Source: Clostridia bacterium
GTDB taxonomy: Bacteria; Bacillota; Clostridia; Lachnospirales; Lachnospiraceae
Direction of reading: 5' to 3'
Assembly (NCBI GenBank): GCA_003246295.1
Contig: QKAS01000030.1
Span: forward strand, 113,732 to 177,731
Length of the DNA stretch: 64,000 nucleotides
In this document: in pieces, positions 26,018 through 33,749 of the stretch
Layout: every line of letters starts with the position of its first letter
How positions within the stretch are numbered: the first letter of the stretch is position 1
The notes under the pieces: model-generated
The model's database searches: none
Told to the model about the DNA's origin: nothing
What the model saw: only the letters and a program-made list of their open reading frames with translations
Program-made: the position numbers and the translations under genes

Positions 26018-26761
26018 ATGATAAGCTCTATCAGAAATGAACAGTATTATCAGTACCAAAATGTTGGCTCCTATAAAACAGATAACGAGTCAAATACTTA
26101 TTCAGCATCTGTAACTACGCAGTCACTCGAATCAGATGATGAATTACAACTTCCTCCTCCCAGACCAGTGTCCGAAGAAGACTATACTTCATCAGACCAC
26201 ATGGAAATGATGCGTGGCGGAAAACCAGCCCCTGAAATGACAGAACTATCTTCTGCCTCCGAAGTTGATGAAGAAACACTGGAAGAATATGATGTTGACG
26301 GAGATGGTGTATTGTCAGCTGAAGAGTATGCCGCCATGATGGAAGACAAAAGATCAGAGGCACTGGAATCATCAAAAGCAACAGGCACTGCAAATGGTAT
26401 TTCAGGTATTGACGCTGATGGTGATGGTACCATCTCAACAGATGAGTATGAAGAAATGATAGCTCAAATGGGCATTTCAAATGCATTGTCTGCAGAGGAC
26501 TTCTTCAAACAGTATGATGTAAATGAAGATGGTGAGATATCTCAAGATGAGATGCCAGAACCTGGATCAGTAAAACCAGTATTTGATGAATCAACTGTTT
26601 CATCAGTCGTTTCATCCGAAGATGAAACTCTTACCTCAGAAGACATCACTGCTTCTACAGAATATCAGCAACTTATTTTTAAAACTTTACAGGCATACAA
26701 ACACCACTATGAATCTATGTTTGACACAGCGGAAGGATCCCTGAATCAAGGTCAGGCATAG
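26018..26761 (+). CDS. EF-hand calcium-binding protein
   Basis: A 247-residue acidic protein with three EF-hand loops: DVDGDGVLSAEEY (about residues 91-103), DADGDGTISTDEY (about 129-141) and DVNEDGEISQDEM (about 168-180). Acidic residues at positions 1, 3, 5 and 12 are kept in all three, so calcium binding is likely. The ends are low-complexity and Ser/Glu/Thr-rich. There is no signal peptide, lipobox or membrane helix, so it is cytoplasmic unless exported another way, for example by the flagellar apparatus. SD is AAAGGAGAG. It has its own terminator. The function is unknown. Confidence 0.85.
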   Translation: MISSIRNEQYYQYQNVGSYKTDNESNTYSASVTTQSLESDDELQLPPPRPVSEEDYTSSDHMEMMRGGKPAPEMTELSSASEVDEETLEEYDVDGDGVLSAEEYAAMMEDKRSEALESSKATGTANGISGIDADGDGTISTDEYEEMIAQMGISNALSAEDFFKQYDVNEDGEISQDEMPEPGSVKPVFDESTVSSVVSSEDETLTSEDITASTEYQQLIFKTLQAYKHHYESMFDTAEGSLNQGQA

Positions 26762-26780
26762 TCTGCAGTAAATGCAGGAA

Positions 26781-26827
26781 GGCAGAAGAATCTTTACGGA
26801 TAAAAATTCTTACTGCCTCTTTTTTTG
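26781..26827 (+). terminator. Rho-independent terminator of the EF-hand gene
   Basis: GGCAGAAGAAT and ATTCTTACTGCC pair with one bulged A around a ~14-nt loop and are followed by TCTTTTTTT. It begins 20 nt after the stop codon. Confidence 0.85.
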
Positions 26828-26947
26828 TTATCATCATTTTAATTTCATCATTTCGTGTTTTTTTTGTGAAAGAATTGTGTAATATAAGACCTTTAAAAAT
26901 TGGTGTGTTATACTACAAAAAAATCTCTAAAAATAAAAGGTGATGCC

Positions 26948-27646
26948 ATGCTGAATAACAAAAATATTCTACTCGTTGACGAAAATCAAGATACGAGGAC
27001 AAGCTTGAAATTATTTTTAGAAAAAGAAGGATCTTATGTACTAGAAGCACATGATGGAGCGCGTGCGCTGGAAATATTTCAAACAAAACAAGACAAAATT
27101 GATCTTATCATTATGGAAATTGTTCTGCCAATCTATGATGGCTGGACCGTGTGTCGCGAAATCAGAAAACGTTCTACTCTTCCAATCTTAATTCTTACTG
27201 CCCGAAATGCGGATTTTGATGAAATTCACGGTTTCGAAGTAGGGGCAGATGACTATCTCAGGAAACCCACCAATCCAAGCATCCTTGCAGTACGTATTAA
27301 AGCTTTACTTCGCAGATCACAGCTGCAAAGCAATCATTGTTATCAATTTCCCCGTCTGGAACTTGATACTGCCTCTCATATCGTTCGTGTTTCAGGTCAA
27401 GAAATCTGCTTAAGTCCAAAGGAATTTCAAATTCTGCTGACTTTAATAGAAAATCAAGGACGCATTGTATCCAGAGAAGAATTATTACATAAAGTATGGG
27501 GATATGATTATTATACAGGAATCAGAACTGTTGATACTCACATGAATCGGCTTCGTGATAAAATGGGTGAAGCAAAAGATTATATTCATACCATTCGCGG
27601 TTATGGATATCGATTTGATGGCAGTTATAACCATTTTGATTCATAG
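26948..27646 (+). CDS. Orphan OmpR/PhoB-type regulator with Asp-to-Glu receiver site
   Basis: A 232-residue protein; the start is MLNNKNILLVDENQD after GGTGATGCC. Residues ~5-118 are a receiver domain and ~135-230 a winged-helix DNA-binding domain (LSPKEFQILLTLIENQGRIV, then RTVDTHMNRLRDKMG and TIRGYGYRF). In the receiver the phospho-acceptor position of the DLIIxD-x-xLP motif reads MEIVLP: Glu57 replaces the conserved Asp. The acidic pair is Asp11-Glu12, and the switch Thr (ILTA) and Lys (DDYLRKP) are kept. Glu at this site often mimics phosphorylation. No histidine kinase is adjacent. It may be constitutively active or controlled by another signal. Confidence 0.9.
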   Translation: MLNNKNILLVDENQDTRTSLKLFLEKEGSYVLEAHDGARALEIFQTKQDKIDLIIMEIVLPIYDGWTVCREIRKRSTLPILILTARNADFDEIHGFEVGADDYLRKPTNPSILAVRIKALLRRSQLQSNHCYQFPRLELDTASHIVRVSGQEICLSPKEFQILLTLIENQGRIVSREELLHKVWGYDYYTGIRTVDTHMNRLRDKMGEAKDYIHTIRGYGYRFDGSYNHFDS

Positions 27647-28020
27647 AATACAGTTGTTTGGCTTATCAATTAGTCCTATATTTGACTTTTTATCCTCTAT
27701 CTGATATGCTTGTTAAGCAATTACTGTTGAAGTAAGTTGTAAAAGTAGTTTTTGCTCTGAGCATAAATATGTTTGATCTTTTGAATAGATTTATGTTAGG
27801 CGCAGTTTTAATTATTATTCAAACGAAATTATGACTGAAAAAACGTATTTTAGAACTGGGGTCTGCGCAGGCTCATTTGGGAATGCGCCATACTATCACT
27901 GGTGGTATGATGTGAGTCATTTTATGGCGAAACTTAGGCACTCTAACTCTATTGAAATAATAGAGTTAGAGTGTTTTTTTATTTTCACAAAAAATCACCA
28001 AATACAGAAAGGAGAATGCT
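27647..28020 (+). promoter_or_regulatory. Long structured leader of the betaine operon (gene-free)
   Basis: This 374-base gap has no credible coding sequence. A possible sigma-A promoter TTGACT-N17-TATGCT lies at 27682-27710. The ~300-nt leader has alternative pairings: GGCGCAG (27799-27805) can pair with CTGCGC (27863-27868) or, as GGCGCA, with TGCGCC (27884-27889), and CCATAC.../GTATG forms a hairpin at ~27888-27908. It ends in the strong terminator at 27939-27984 just upstream of the ribosome site. The arrangement is that of a riboswitch or attenuator, but it matches no class I could recall (ydaO, SAM, T-box, glycine, guanidine checked by eye). Confidence 0.55.
27939..27984 (+). terminator. 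Strong terminator/attenuator before the betaine operon
   Basis: CACTCTAACTCTATT (27939-27953) and its perfect complement (27959-27973) form a 15-bp stem with a GAAAT loop, followed by seven T. It ends ~37 nt before the start of the ATPase gene. Nothing complete lies upstream on this strand except the response regulator 300 nt away, so attenuation of the betaine operon is likely. Confidence 0.85.
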
Positions 28021-29214
28021 ATGTTAAAACTGGCCGTAAAAAATTTGTACAAAATTTATGGTTCAAAGCCTCAAAGAAGCCTCGAACTGGTCAGACAAGG
28101 GGTTTCAAAGGAAGAACTTCTTAAAAAAACTGGTAATGGAATTGGTGTCTGCAAAGTAAATTTTGAGGTTGAAGAAGGTAGTATATTTGTCATCATGGGA
28201 TTATCCGGCAGTGGAAAATCTACTTTAATTCGTTGTCTGAACCGTCTGATTGAACCAACATCGGGGTCTGTTTTTATTGATGGACATGATATCTGTAGTT
28301 ATGATGAAAAACAATTACTTTCTATACGAAGAAATAAAATAGCTATGGTTTTTCAACACTTTGCGCTCCTTCCACACAAGACAATAGAAGAAAATGTTGC
28401 CTTTGGATTGGAGATTCAAAATACCAGCGTAGAATACCGACACCAAAAAGCATGTGATGCACTTGCACTGGTTGGTTTGAAGGGATATGAAAACGCCTAT
28501 CCTAATGAACTTAGTGGTGGAATGCAACAGCGTGTCGGACTGGCACGCGCCCTCGCTATTGATGCTGATATCCTTCTTATGGACGAAGCCTTTAGTGCTC
28601 TGGATCCATTGATACGTTCAGAAATGCAGGATGAATTGATGTCAATTCAGGACAGCATGAAAAAGACAATTATATTTATTACTCACGATCTTGATGAAGC
28701 ATTAAAAATTGGTGATCAGATTGCTATTATGAAAGATGGCGCCATAATTCAAACTGGATCTCCCGAAGAAATTTTAGAGCATCCAGCCGATGAATATGTC
28801 CGTTCCTTTATCAAAGATGTAGATCGCTCTAAAATTCTGACTGCATCCTCTGTTATGAAAAAACCTGATGCGATCATAACACAAAAAGGTGGATTGCATC
28901 TTGCTGTCCGCAAAATGCGTGAATCTAAAATGTCCAGTATTTTTGTTATTAATAAAGATAAAACGCTTCAAGGACTTCTAACGATTGACTCAGCATTAGA
29001 AGCTTTGAAAAAGGGTGAAACTGATGTCACGAAATATTTACTTTACGACATTGAAAAGGCAGTACCGGATACCTCATTAAATGAGTTGCTTCCTTCTGCT
29101 GTGAGATCAAAATATCCGATCGCAATTGTTGATAAGGAAGAGCGTCTTTTAGGTATTGTTGCTCGTGTTGCAGTTTTATCAGGATTATCAGGTGAGGAGG
29201 TGCCAAATGTTTAG
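28021..29214 (+). CDS. opuAA: Glycine betaine/choline ABC transporter, ATPase with CBS domains
   Basis: A 397-residue ATPase of the OpuAA/ProV type. Walker A GLSGSGKST (60-68), signature LSGGM (164-168) and Walker B DILLMDEA (183-190) are intact. The first ~50 residues are the OpuA-specific extension. Residues ~275-390 hold two CBS repeats (ITQKGGLHLAVRKMRESKMS, KYPIAIVDKEERLLGIVARV), which in OpuA sense ionic strength and can bind c-di-AMP. It drives uptake of compatible solutes under osmotic stress. SD AAAGGAG. It overlaps the permease start by 8 nt, so the two are translationally coupled. Confidence 0.93.
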   Translation: MLKLAVKNLYKIYGSKPQRSLELVRQGVSKEELLKKTGNGIGVCKVNFEVEEGSIFVIMGLSGSGKSTLIRCLNRLIEPTSGSVFIDGHDICSYDEKQLLSIRRNKIAMVFQHFALLPHKTIEENVAFGLEIQNTSVEYRHQKACDALALVGLKGYENAYPNELSGGMQQRVGLARALAIDADILLMDEAFSALDPLIRSEMQDELMSIQDSMKKTIIFITHDLDEALKIGDQIAIMKDGAIIQTGSPEEILEHPADEYVRSFIKDVDRSKILTASSVMKKPDAIITQKGGLHLAVRKMRESKMSSIFVINKDKTLQGLLTIDSALEALKKGETDVTKYLLYDIEKAVPDTSLNELLPSAVRSKYPIAIVDKEERLLGIVARVAVLSGLSGEEVPNV

Positions 29215-30049
29215 ATTACCCATCGGAGATTTTTTTGAACGTGGAATTGATTTTCTAAAAGTCCATGGAGAATCATTTTTCAATGCCTTAAAAGAAAGTG
29301 TTTTATTTATCATTCAGCATTTCGAGAACTTACTTCAATGGATTCCTTGGTGGATGCTAATCTTGATATTTGTCATTTTAGCCTTCAGCCTTTCAGGTAA
29401 AAAATTAGCAATCTTTACGGGTCTTGGTCTTACTTTTATTTATTCTCTAGATCTTTGGAGCGAGACCTTAGATACATTATCTCTTGTTCTCAGTTCCACA
29501 CTGTTTACATTACTCATCGGAATCCCGCTTGGTGTTGCAATGTCTAAGAATGATAACACACAAAAAATCCTTCAGCCTATATTAGACTTCATGCAAACTA
29601 TGCCAGCATTTATTTATCTGATTCCTTCCGTTATATTCTTTGGCCTCGGTAAGATGCCTGGCGCCATTGCTACCATCATATTCGCAATGCCACCTGTTGT
29701 AAAACTAACAAATCTCGGAATCAGACAAGTTCCGAAAGATGTTATTGAAGCTGCCATTTCTTTCGGATGTACGCAGAAGCAGATGCTTCGAAAAGTTCAG
29801 ATACCACTTGCTCTTCCAACAATATTAACTGGTATTAATCAAACTATAATGCTTTCTCTTTCTATGGTTGTAATTTCAGCTATGATTGGAGCACGTGGAC
29901 TAGGTGAAGTTGTCTATAGCGGTGTAACCCAGATGAAAATAGGGAAAGGCTTTGAAGGTGGAATTGCTGTAGTTATTCTGGCAATTATACTAGATCGTTT
30001 GACACAATCGTTAGGAATTCATAAGAAAAGGAAACAGAATAATAAATAA
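29207..30049 (+). CDS. opuAB: Glycine betaine ABC transporter permease
   Basis: A 280-residue ProW/OpuAB-type permease; the start is MFRLPIGDFFERGIDFL, after AGGAGGTGCCAA, inside the end of the ATPase gene. About six membrane helices are visible. The EAA loop that docks to the ATPase is VIEAAISFGCTQKQMLRKVQ, and PLALPTILTGINQTIM follows as is typical of the family. The cytoplasmic N-terminal amphipathic helix is also typical. Confidence 0.92.
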   Translation: MFRLPIGDFFERGIDFLKVHGESFFNALKESVLFIIQHFENLLQWIPWWMLILIFVILAFSLSGKKLAIFTGLGLTFIYSLDLWSETLDTLSLVLSSTLFTLLIGIPLGVAMSKNDNTQKILQPILDFMQTMPAFIYLIPSVIFFGLGKMPGAIATIIFAMPPVVKLTNLGIRQVPKDVIEAAISFGCTQKQMLRKVQIPLALPTILTGINQTIMLSLSMVVISAMIGARGLGEVVYSGVTQMKIGKGFEGGIAVVILAIILDRLTQSLGIHKKRKQNNK

Positions 30050-30069
30050 CAAAAGGAGATTAACTACTA

Positions 30070-30942
30070 ATGAATAAAAAAATACTAATTACAATAGCAA
30101 TCGTTACGTCTTCCGTAGCTTCACTTATTGGTTGTCAAAACATAGACTCTTCCATATCTGAAGAAAAAACAATTAAGATGGTTTATGTTAATTGGGCCGA
30201 AGGAATTGCAATGACCAATCTTGCAAAAGTAGTGCTTGAAGATAAAATGAATTACAATGTAGATCTCACCATGGCAGATGTTGCGCCAATTTTCACTTCT
30301 TTGGCAAGTGGTGATCAAGATGTCTTTATGGATGCCTGGCTTCCAGTAACACATGAAAGTTATATGAAAGAGTATGGAGATGAACTTGAGACCATCGGCA
30401 CTAACTTCGAAGGTGCACGTATTGGACTTGTTGTTCCGGAATATATGAATATTCAAAGTATTGATGAGTTAAACAACTGGAATTCAGATCTGGAAGGTCA
30501 GATTATAGGAATTGACTCCGGAGCAGGCATAATGTCAACTACCGAGGCAGCTATAGAAACGTATGGATTGTCTCTCTCATTACTCCCCGGAAGCGGACCT
30601 GCTATGACCGCTTCTCTTGAAACCGCAATTTCTAAGGAACTCCCTATTGTTGTAACTGGATGGGAACCTCATTGGAAATTTGCAAGATGGGACTTGAAAT
30701 TTCTAGAGGATTCAAAAGGCGTTTTTGGAGAATCAGAGACCATCTACACAATAGCACGTAATAACTTTAGCAAAGATATGCCAGAAGCTGCTAAGTTCTT
30801 TGAAAATTTCTCTATGTCAAGCCAAGAATTGGGGGACTTAATGGGTGCAATTGCAGATAGCAGTGAAGATCCAGAAGTCGTTGCAAGAGAATGGATGAGT
30901 TCTCATCCCGAACGAATTGCTTCGTGGCTACCAGCTAACTAA
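30070..30942 (+). CDS. opuAC: Glycine betaine/choline-binding lipoprotein
   Basis: A 290-residue OpuAC/ProX-type substrate-binding protein. The signal peptide ends in the lipobox LIGC (Cys22), so it is membrane-anchored. The mature part has the family pattern VYVNWAEGIAMTNLAKVVLE, DVFMDAWLPVTHESY, and VTGWEPHWKFARWDLKFL, where Trp residues form the aromatic cage for the quaternary ammonium. SD AAAGGAG lies 20 nt after the permease stop. Confidence 0.92.
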   Translation: MNKKILITIAIVTSSVASLIGCQNIDSSISEEKTIKMVYVNWAEGIAMTNLAKVVLEDKMNYNVDLTMADVAPIFTSLASGDQDVFMDAWLPVTHESYMKEYGDELETIGTNFEGARIGLVVPEYMNIQSIDELNNWNSDLEGQIIGIDSGAGIMSTTEAAIETYGLSLSLLPGSGPAMTASLETAISKELPIVVTGWEPHWKFARWDLKFLEDSKGVFGESETIYTIARNNFSKDMPEAAKFFENFSMSSQELGDLMGAIADSSEDPEVVAREWMSSHPERIASWLPAN

Positions 30943-31020
30943 ATTTCACTTTACTTGCTTATAAAAACGTGCTAGATTATATCGACCCTATCTATTATTT
31001 TGTTACGGAAGGATTATTTT

Positions 31021-31461
31021 ATGCACGATGATATAAAGTTACAAATAAAAAAATATTATGATGACTGGTTCTCAATCAACAAGCTCTACCATGATTGGGC
31101 CAGACATCACAATATTTCTCAAAAAACCCTCTTTGTTTTATATGAAATAATACACACGGAAGGTCCATGCACTCAGGTATCAATTTGTGAAAAAACTTCT
31201 TATCAAAAGCAGACTGTCTCACAGATCGTAAATGCTCTTGAGAAAGATGGTCTTCTTTATCGTACAAAAAATCCCAAAGATTTACGAAACAAAATACTAA
31301 ACCTAACAACCGAAGGATCTACTTATGCACATAACCTCTTAAATGAGCTAGAGACTCTTGAAATTAAGGCTTTTGAAACCATGGATATCACAGACCGAAA
31401 AAAAGCTATTAAAGGACTGCATATACTGGCTAAGTCTTTAGAAAAGTGTTTTGAAAAGTAA
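31021..31461 (+). CDS. MarR-family transcriptional regulator
   Basis: A 146-residue winged-helix protein; the start MHDDIKLQIKKYY follows GGAAGGATT. The DNA-binding part is CEKTSYQKQTVSQIVNALEK, then the wing LLYRTKNPKDLRNKILNLTT. It is 78 nt after the betaine-binding gene and may regulate that operon; MarR-like repressors of osmolyte transporters (GbsR/OpcR) are known in Bacillus. The ligand is unknown. Confidence 0.85.
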   Translation: MHDDIKLQIKKYYDDWFSINKLYHDWARHHNISQKTLFVLYEIIHTEGPCTQVSICEKTSYQKQTVSQIVNALEKDGLLYRTKNPKDLRNKILNLTTEGSTYAHNLLNELETLEIKAFETMDITDRKKAIKGLHILAKSLEKCFEK

Positions 31462-31587
31462 CCAGCTACTTATTTTCCGTTAAATGAAATATATTCCAGC
31501 AAAAAAATTGAATTTCCAATACGAATATGATAGGTTAATTATATGTAATAATATATAGTTAGTAATAGCTAATTTGGGAGGTGCACA

Positions 31588-31968
31588 ATGTCAGAAGGTG
31601 AAATCAAAAAAATATTTGCAAAGAATCTAACCTTTTATTTGGCTTTGAGAGGGAAATCTCAAAAAGATCTTATTGATTTTATAAAAGTCAGCTCTTCTAC
31701 AGCCTCTAATTGGTGTACCGGTCAAAAATTACCCCGTATGGATAAAATACAGAGTATTTCTAACTGGTTGAATATCGAAAATTCTGATTTATTGGAAAAT
31801 AAACTTGCTCTCGGTCAGCATCCTTATCAAATTGATCATGAACTTCGTGATATTGCTCTCTTTCTGGCAGAAAATCCTGAATATAAGCAAATCTTTCATG
31901 CACTAAAAAATATTGATAAAGAAGATATTACAAGGGTAACATCCATGATTGATAACATAAAAAAATAA
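31588..31968 (+). CDS. XRE-family helix-turn-helix protein
   Basis: A 126-residue protein with an N-terminal Cro/CI helix-turn-helix (residues ~10-62: SQKDLIDFIKVSSSTASNWC, then LPRMDKIQSISNWLNI) and a ~60-residue helical tail (RDIALFLAENPEYKQIFHAL) common in short phage-type and chromosomal CI-like regulators. No LexA-type protease domain is present. SD GGGAGG. A small inverted repeat TTAG-N6-CTAA overlaps the region just upstream of the ribosome site and may be its operator. The target is unknown. Confidence 0.8.
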   Translation: MSEGEIKKIFAKNLTFYLALRGKSQKDLIDFIKVSSSTASNWCTGQKLPRMDKIQSISNWLNIENSDLLENKLALGQHPYQIDHELRDIALFLAENPEYKQIFHALKNIDKEDITRVTSMIDNIKK

Positions 31969-32007
31969 GAAGAAAAACAGTCAGACTGTTTTCCTTCTTA
32001 TTTTTTT
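31964..32007. terminator. Bidirectional terminator
   Basis: AATAAGAAG-A-AAAACAGT pairs with ACTGTTTT-C-CTTCTTATT (17 bp, one mismatch), flanked by T-runs on both strands. It serves the convergent XRE and AraC genes; the left arm includes the XRE stop codon. Confidence 0.85.
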
Positions 32008-32016
32008 GGTTATGTA

Positions 32017-32907
32017 CTAATAATTATTTTTTCCCTGCTTCTCAGTGTCTGTCAGTAAATACATTGTTCTAAACTGTGTCGGGGTTACTTTTTTAAATTG
32101 CTTAAAAATTCGATTAAAAGTTGATATACTATCAAACCCAGCTTCCATGGATGCTTCTGTTACTGATATTGACGGATCCATTAATAATACTTCTGCAATT
32201 CTTAGTCTTTCTCTCGCCTGAAATTCCGGAAAACTTTGACCTGTATATTCTTTAAATAGTTTTGAAAAATGAAATTTTGAAAATCCTGCAATAAAAGCCG
32301 CCTGTTCTAAAGAGATTTTTTCAGTACAATGAGCTGCTATATAATTACATGCATGTAACATTTGTTGTTCCACCTGCGTTTTATGTGAAGCAAATCTCTT
32401 CTCGCTTCTTTTCTCTATATTTTCATAAGCAGACCCTAACTGTAGCATTAATTCGTAAATCTGAATACACACTTTCATTTCCGGGAAATATCTCTCCTGT
32501 TCTGAAATATGATAAATATTCAATAATATTTTCTGTAGTCCCAGCGCTTTTTGTTGATCTGATGCTGCCCGAATGATTCTTGTTTTGTAAAATAAATATG
32601 CCATTTTTTGGAAATCAAGACGGTCTGTAAGGAGTTGTGATTCAAACTGAAGCATTAGTACATGATTCGGTTGTGGCAGAAAAATAACCGAATGTAACTC
32701 TCCAGGCCAGATAAACAATATATCACCTTTTTTCATATGTATCTTTTGTCCATTCACTTCATAAACAGGACCATTTTGCATTGAATAAATCACTTCAACA
32801 TAATGGTGCCAATGTAGCGGAAATGTGACGAGCTCTTTTAAATAGAAGATATTAAAAAAGTATCCTTTATAAAAATGATTATTCTCATATATTGATAAGT
32901 CTTTCAT
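32017..32907 (-). CDS. AraC-family transcriptional regulator
   Basis: A 296-residue regulator. The N-terminal cupin has PLHWHHYVEVIYSMQNG and KGDILFIWPGELHSV, the sugar-sensing type. The C-terminal AraC domain has ISLEQAAFIAGFSKFHFSKL (helix-turn-helix 1) and EASMEAGFDSISTFNRIFKQ (helix-turn-helix 2). No sugar locus is adjacent, so its target is unclear; it may act on itself through the flanking inverted repeat. SD GGTGG. Confidence 0.88.
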   Translation of the reverse strand: MKDLSIYENNHFYKGYFFNIFYLKELVTFPLHWHHYVEVIYSMQNGPVYEVNGQKIHMKKGDILFIWPGELHSVIFLPQPNHVLMLQFESQLLTDRLDFQKMAYLFYKTRIIRAASDQQKALGLQKILLNIYHISEQERYFPEMKVCIQIYELMLQLGSAYENIEKRSEKRFASHKTQVEQQMLHACNYIAAHCTEKISLEQAAFIAGFSKFHFSKLFKEYTGQSFPEFQARERLRIAEVLLMDPSISVTEASMEAGFDSISTFNRIFKQFKKVTPTQFRTMYLLTDTEKQGKNNY

Positions 32908-32924
32908 GCATTCACCACCATATT

Positions 32925-33011
32925 GCTTATTAATTGCTCGTAATTAATTAATAATACCTATTATTCTAATAAATATCAATCCAATCAATACTTTATTCAC
33001 AATTAATAAGC
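32925..33011. repeat. 12-bp perfect inverted repeat around the AraC promoter
   Basis: GCTTATTAATTG (32925-32936) and CAATTAATAAGC (33000-33011) are exact inverted copies 63 bp apart. Between them lies a good minus-strand promoter. Another related palindrome (AATTAATTAATAA) lies at ~32941. This is a candidate pair of autoregulatory sites. Confidence 0.6.
32951..32979 (-). promoter_or_regulatory. Sigma-A promoter of the AraC gene
   Basis: On the minus strand TTGATA (32979-32974), a 17-nt spacer and TATTAT (32956-32951). The transcript would start ~38 nt upstream of the AraC start codon. Confidence 0.75.
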
Positions 33012-33086
33012 AGCGGTTCGCAATATTTACTTATGGTAAAAATATAAAGATATCATTTTTTTACACAAAACCACATGAATCTAAGG

Positions 33087-33716
33087 TCATTTCAAGTCGT
33101 AAGGCTTCAGCAGTTTATCAACTTCAACCTTTTTTCCATCTTCCATTGTTTCTACTTTAGCAAATACCCAGCCTTCTACCTGTGTTACATCAACACCAGC
33201 ATCAATGAATGGCTGTGGATTCAGAACAAATACAATATCTTTATCATTTGTTGACGTGTCCTTAGCCCATTCAAACATATTACCATTTCCAAGTGCAACA
33301 CCATAATGATCAAGTGCAGCATGATATCCGATTGCATCTCTGTTATTTGCTACAAGTTCTGCAAATGCTTCATTGGCATTCTCACTGGATTCATATTCAT
33401 TATTCTTCATTCCAATTGTTATTGTCGTGTCACTTGCTTCAATATAATCCGGAAGAAGTGCTATATCCAGCCCTGCCTCTACAAATGGTGCAAGTTCAAA
33501 GGAAATGGCAATATCTTCACCAATATGGAAGACTTCCAGTTCTGAAGGCGAAGTAAATGCATATCCATCCTCTTCTTCATAAATTTTATCACTATTTTTA
33601 TCTAAAATACTTACAAATGAAGTGACTGCTGTTTTTGCGACTACGTCGGTCTGTGCACATCCGGTAAGGCCAAGAAGCAGGGAAGCGGAAAGCGCTATCA
33701 CAATTAATTTTTTCAT
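33087..33716 (-). CDS. Lipoprotein of unknown function in the copper operon
   Basis: A 209-residue protein starting at MKKLIVIALSASLLLGLTGC (SD CGGAG), with lipobox LTGC (Cys20). I do not recognise the mature part. It holds an internal repeat: LAPFVEAGLDIALLPDYI (about 75-92) and PQPFIDAGVDVTQVEGWV (about 172-190), each followed by a beta strand, suggesting two copies of a small domain. There is no Cys after the lipobox, and the few His and Met do not form an obvious copper site. It is 33 nt behind copA and likely co-transcribed, so a role at the outer membrane face in copper stress is possible but unproven. Confidence 0.75.
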   Translation of the reverse strand: MKKLIVIALSASLLLGLTGCAQTDVVAKTAVTSFVSILDKNSDKIYEEEDGYAFTSPSELEVFHIGEDIAISFELAPFVEAGLDIALLPDYIEASDTTITIGMKNNEYESSENANEAFAELVANNRDAIGYHAALDHYGVALGNGNMFEWAKDTSTNDKDIVFVLNPQPFIDAGVDVTQVEGWVFAKVETMEDGKKVEVDKLLKPYDLK

Positions 33717-33749
33717 AAAATCTCCGATCTGCACATTTCGTGCGGTGAA

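Noticed and set aside
26115..26486. Minus-strand frames opposite the EF-hand gene
   Set aside because: They are repetitive mirrors of the Asp/Glu/Ser codons of the EF-hand protein.
27647..28020. T-box, c-di-GMP, ydaO, SAM, glycine or guanidine riboswitch in the betaine leader
   Set aside because: None of the defining conserved cores (for example TGGNACCGCG of T-boxes or the GEMM and ydaO cores) is present by eye; left as unclassified.
27831..28124. A 97-codon plus-strand frame through the betaine leader
   Set aside because: It has no ribosome site, runs through the terminator hairpin and overlaps the true ATPase start; its composition is not protein-like.
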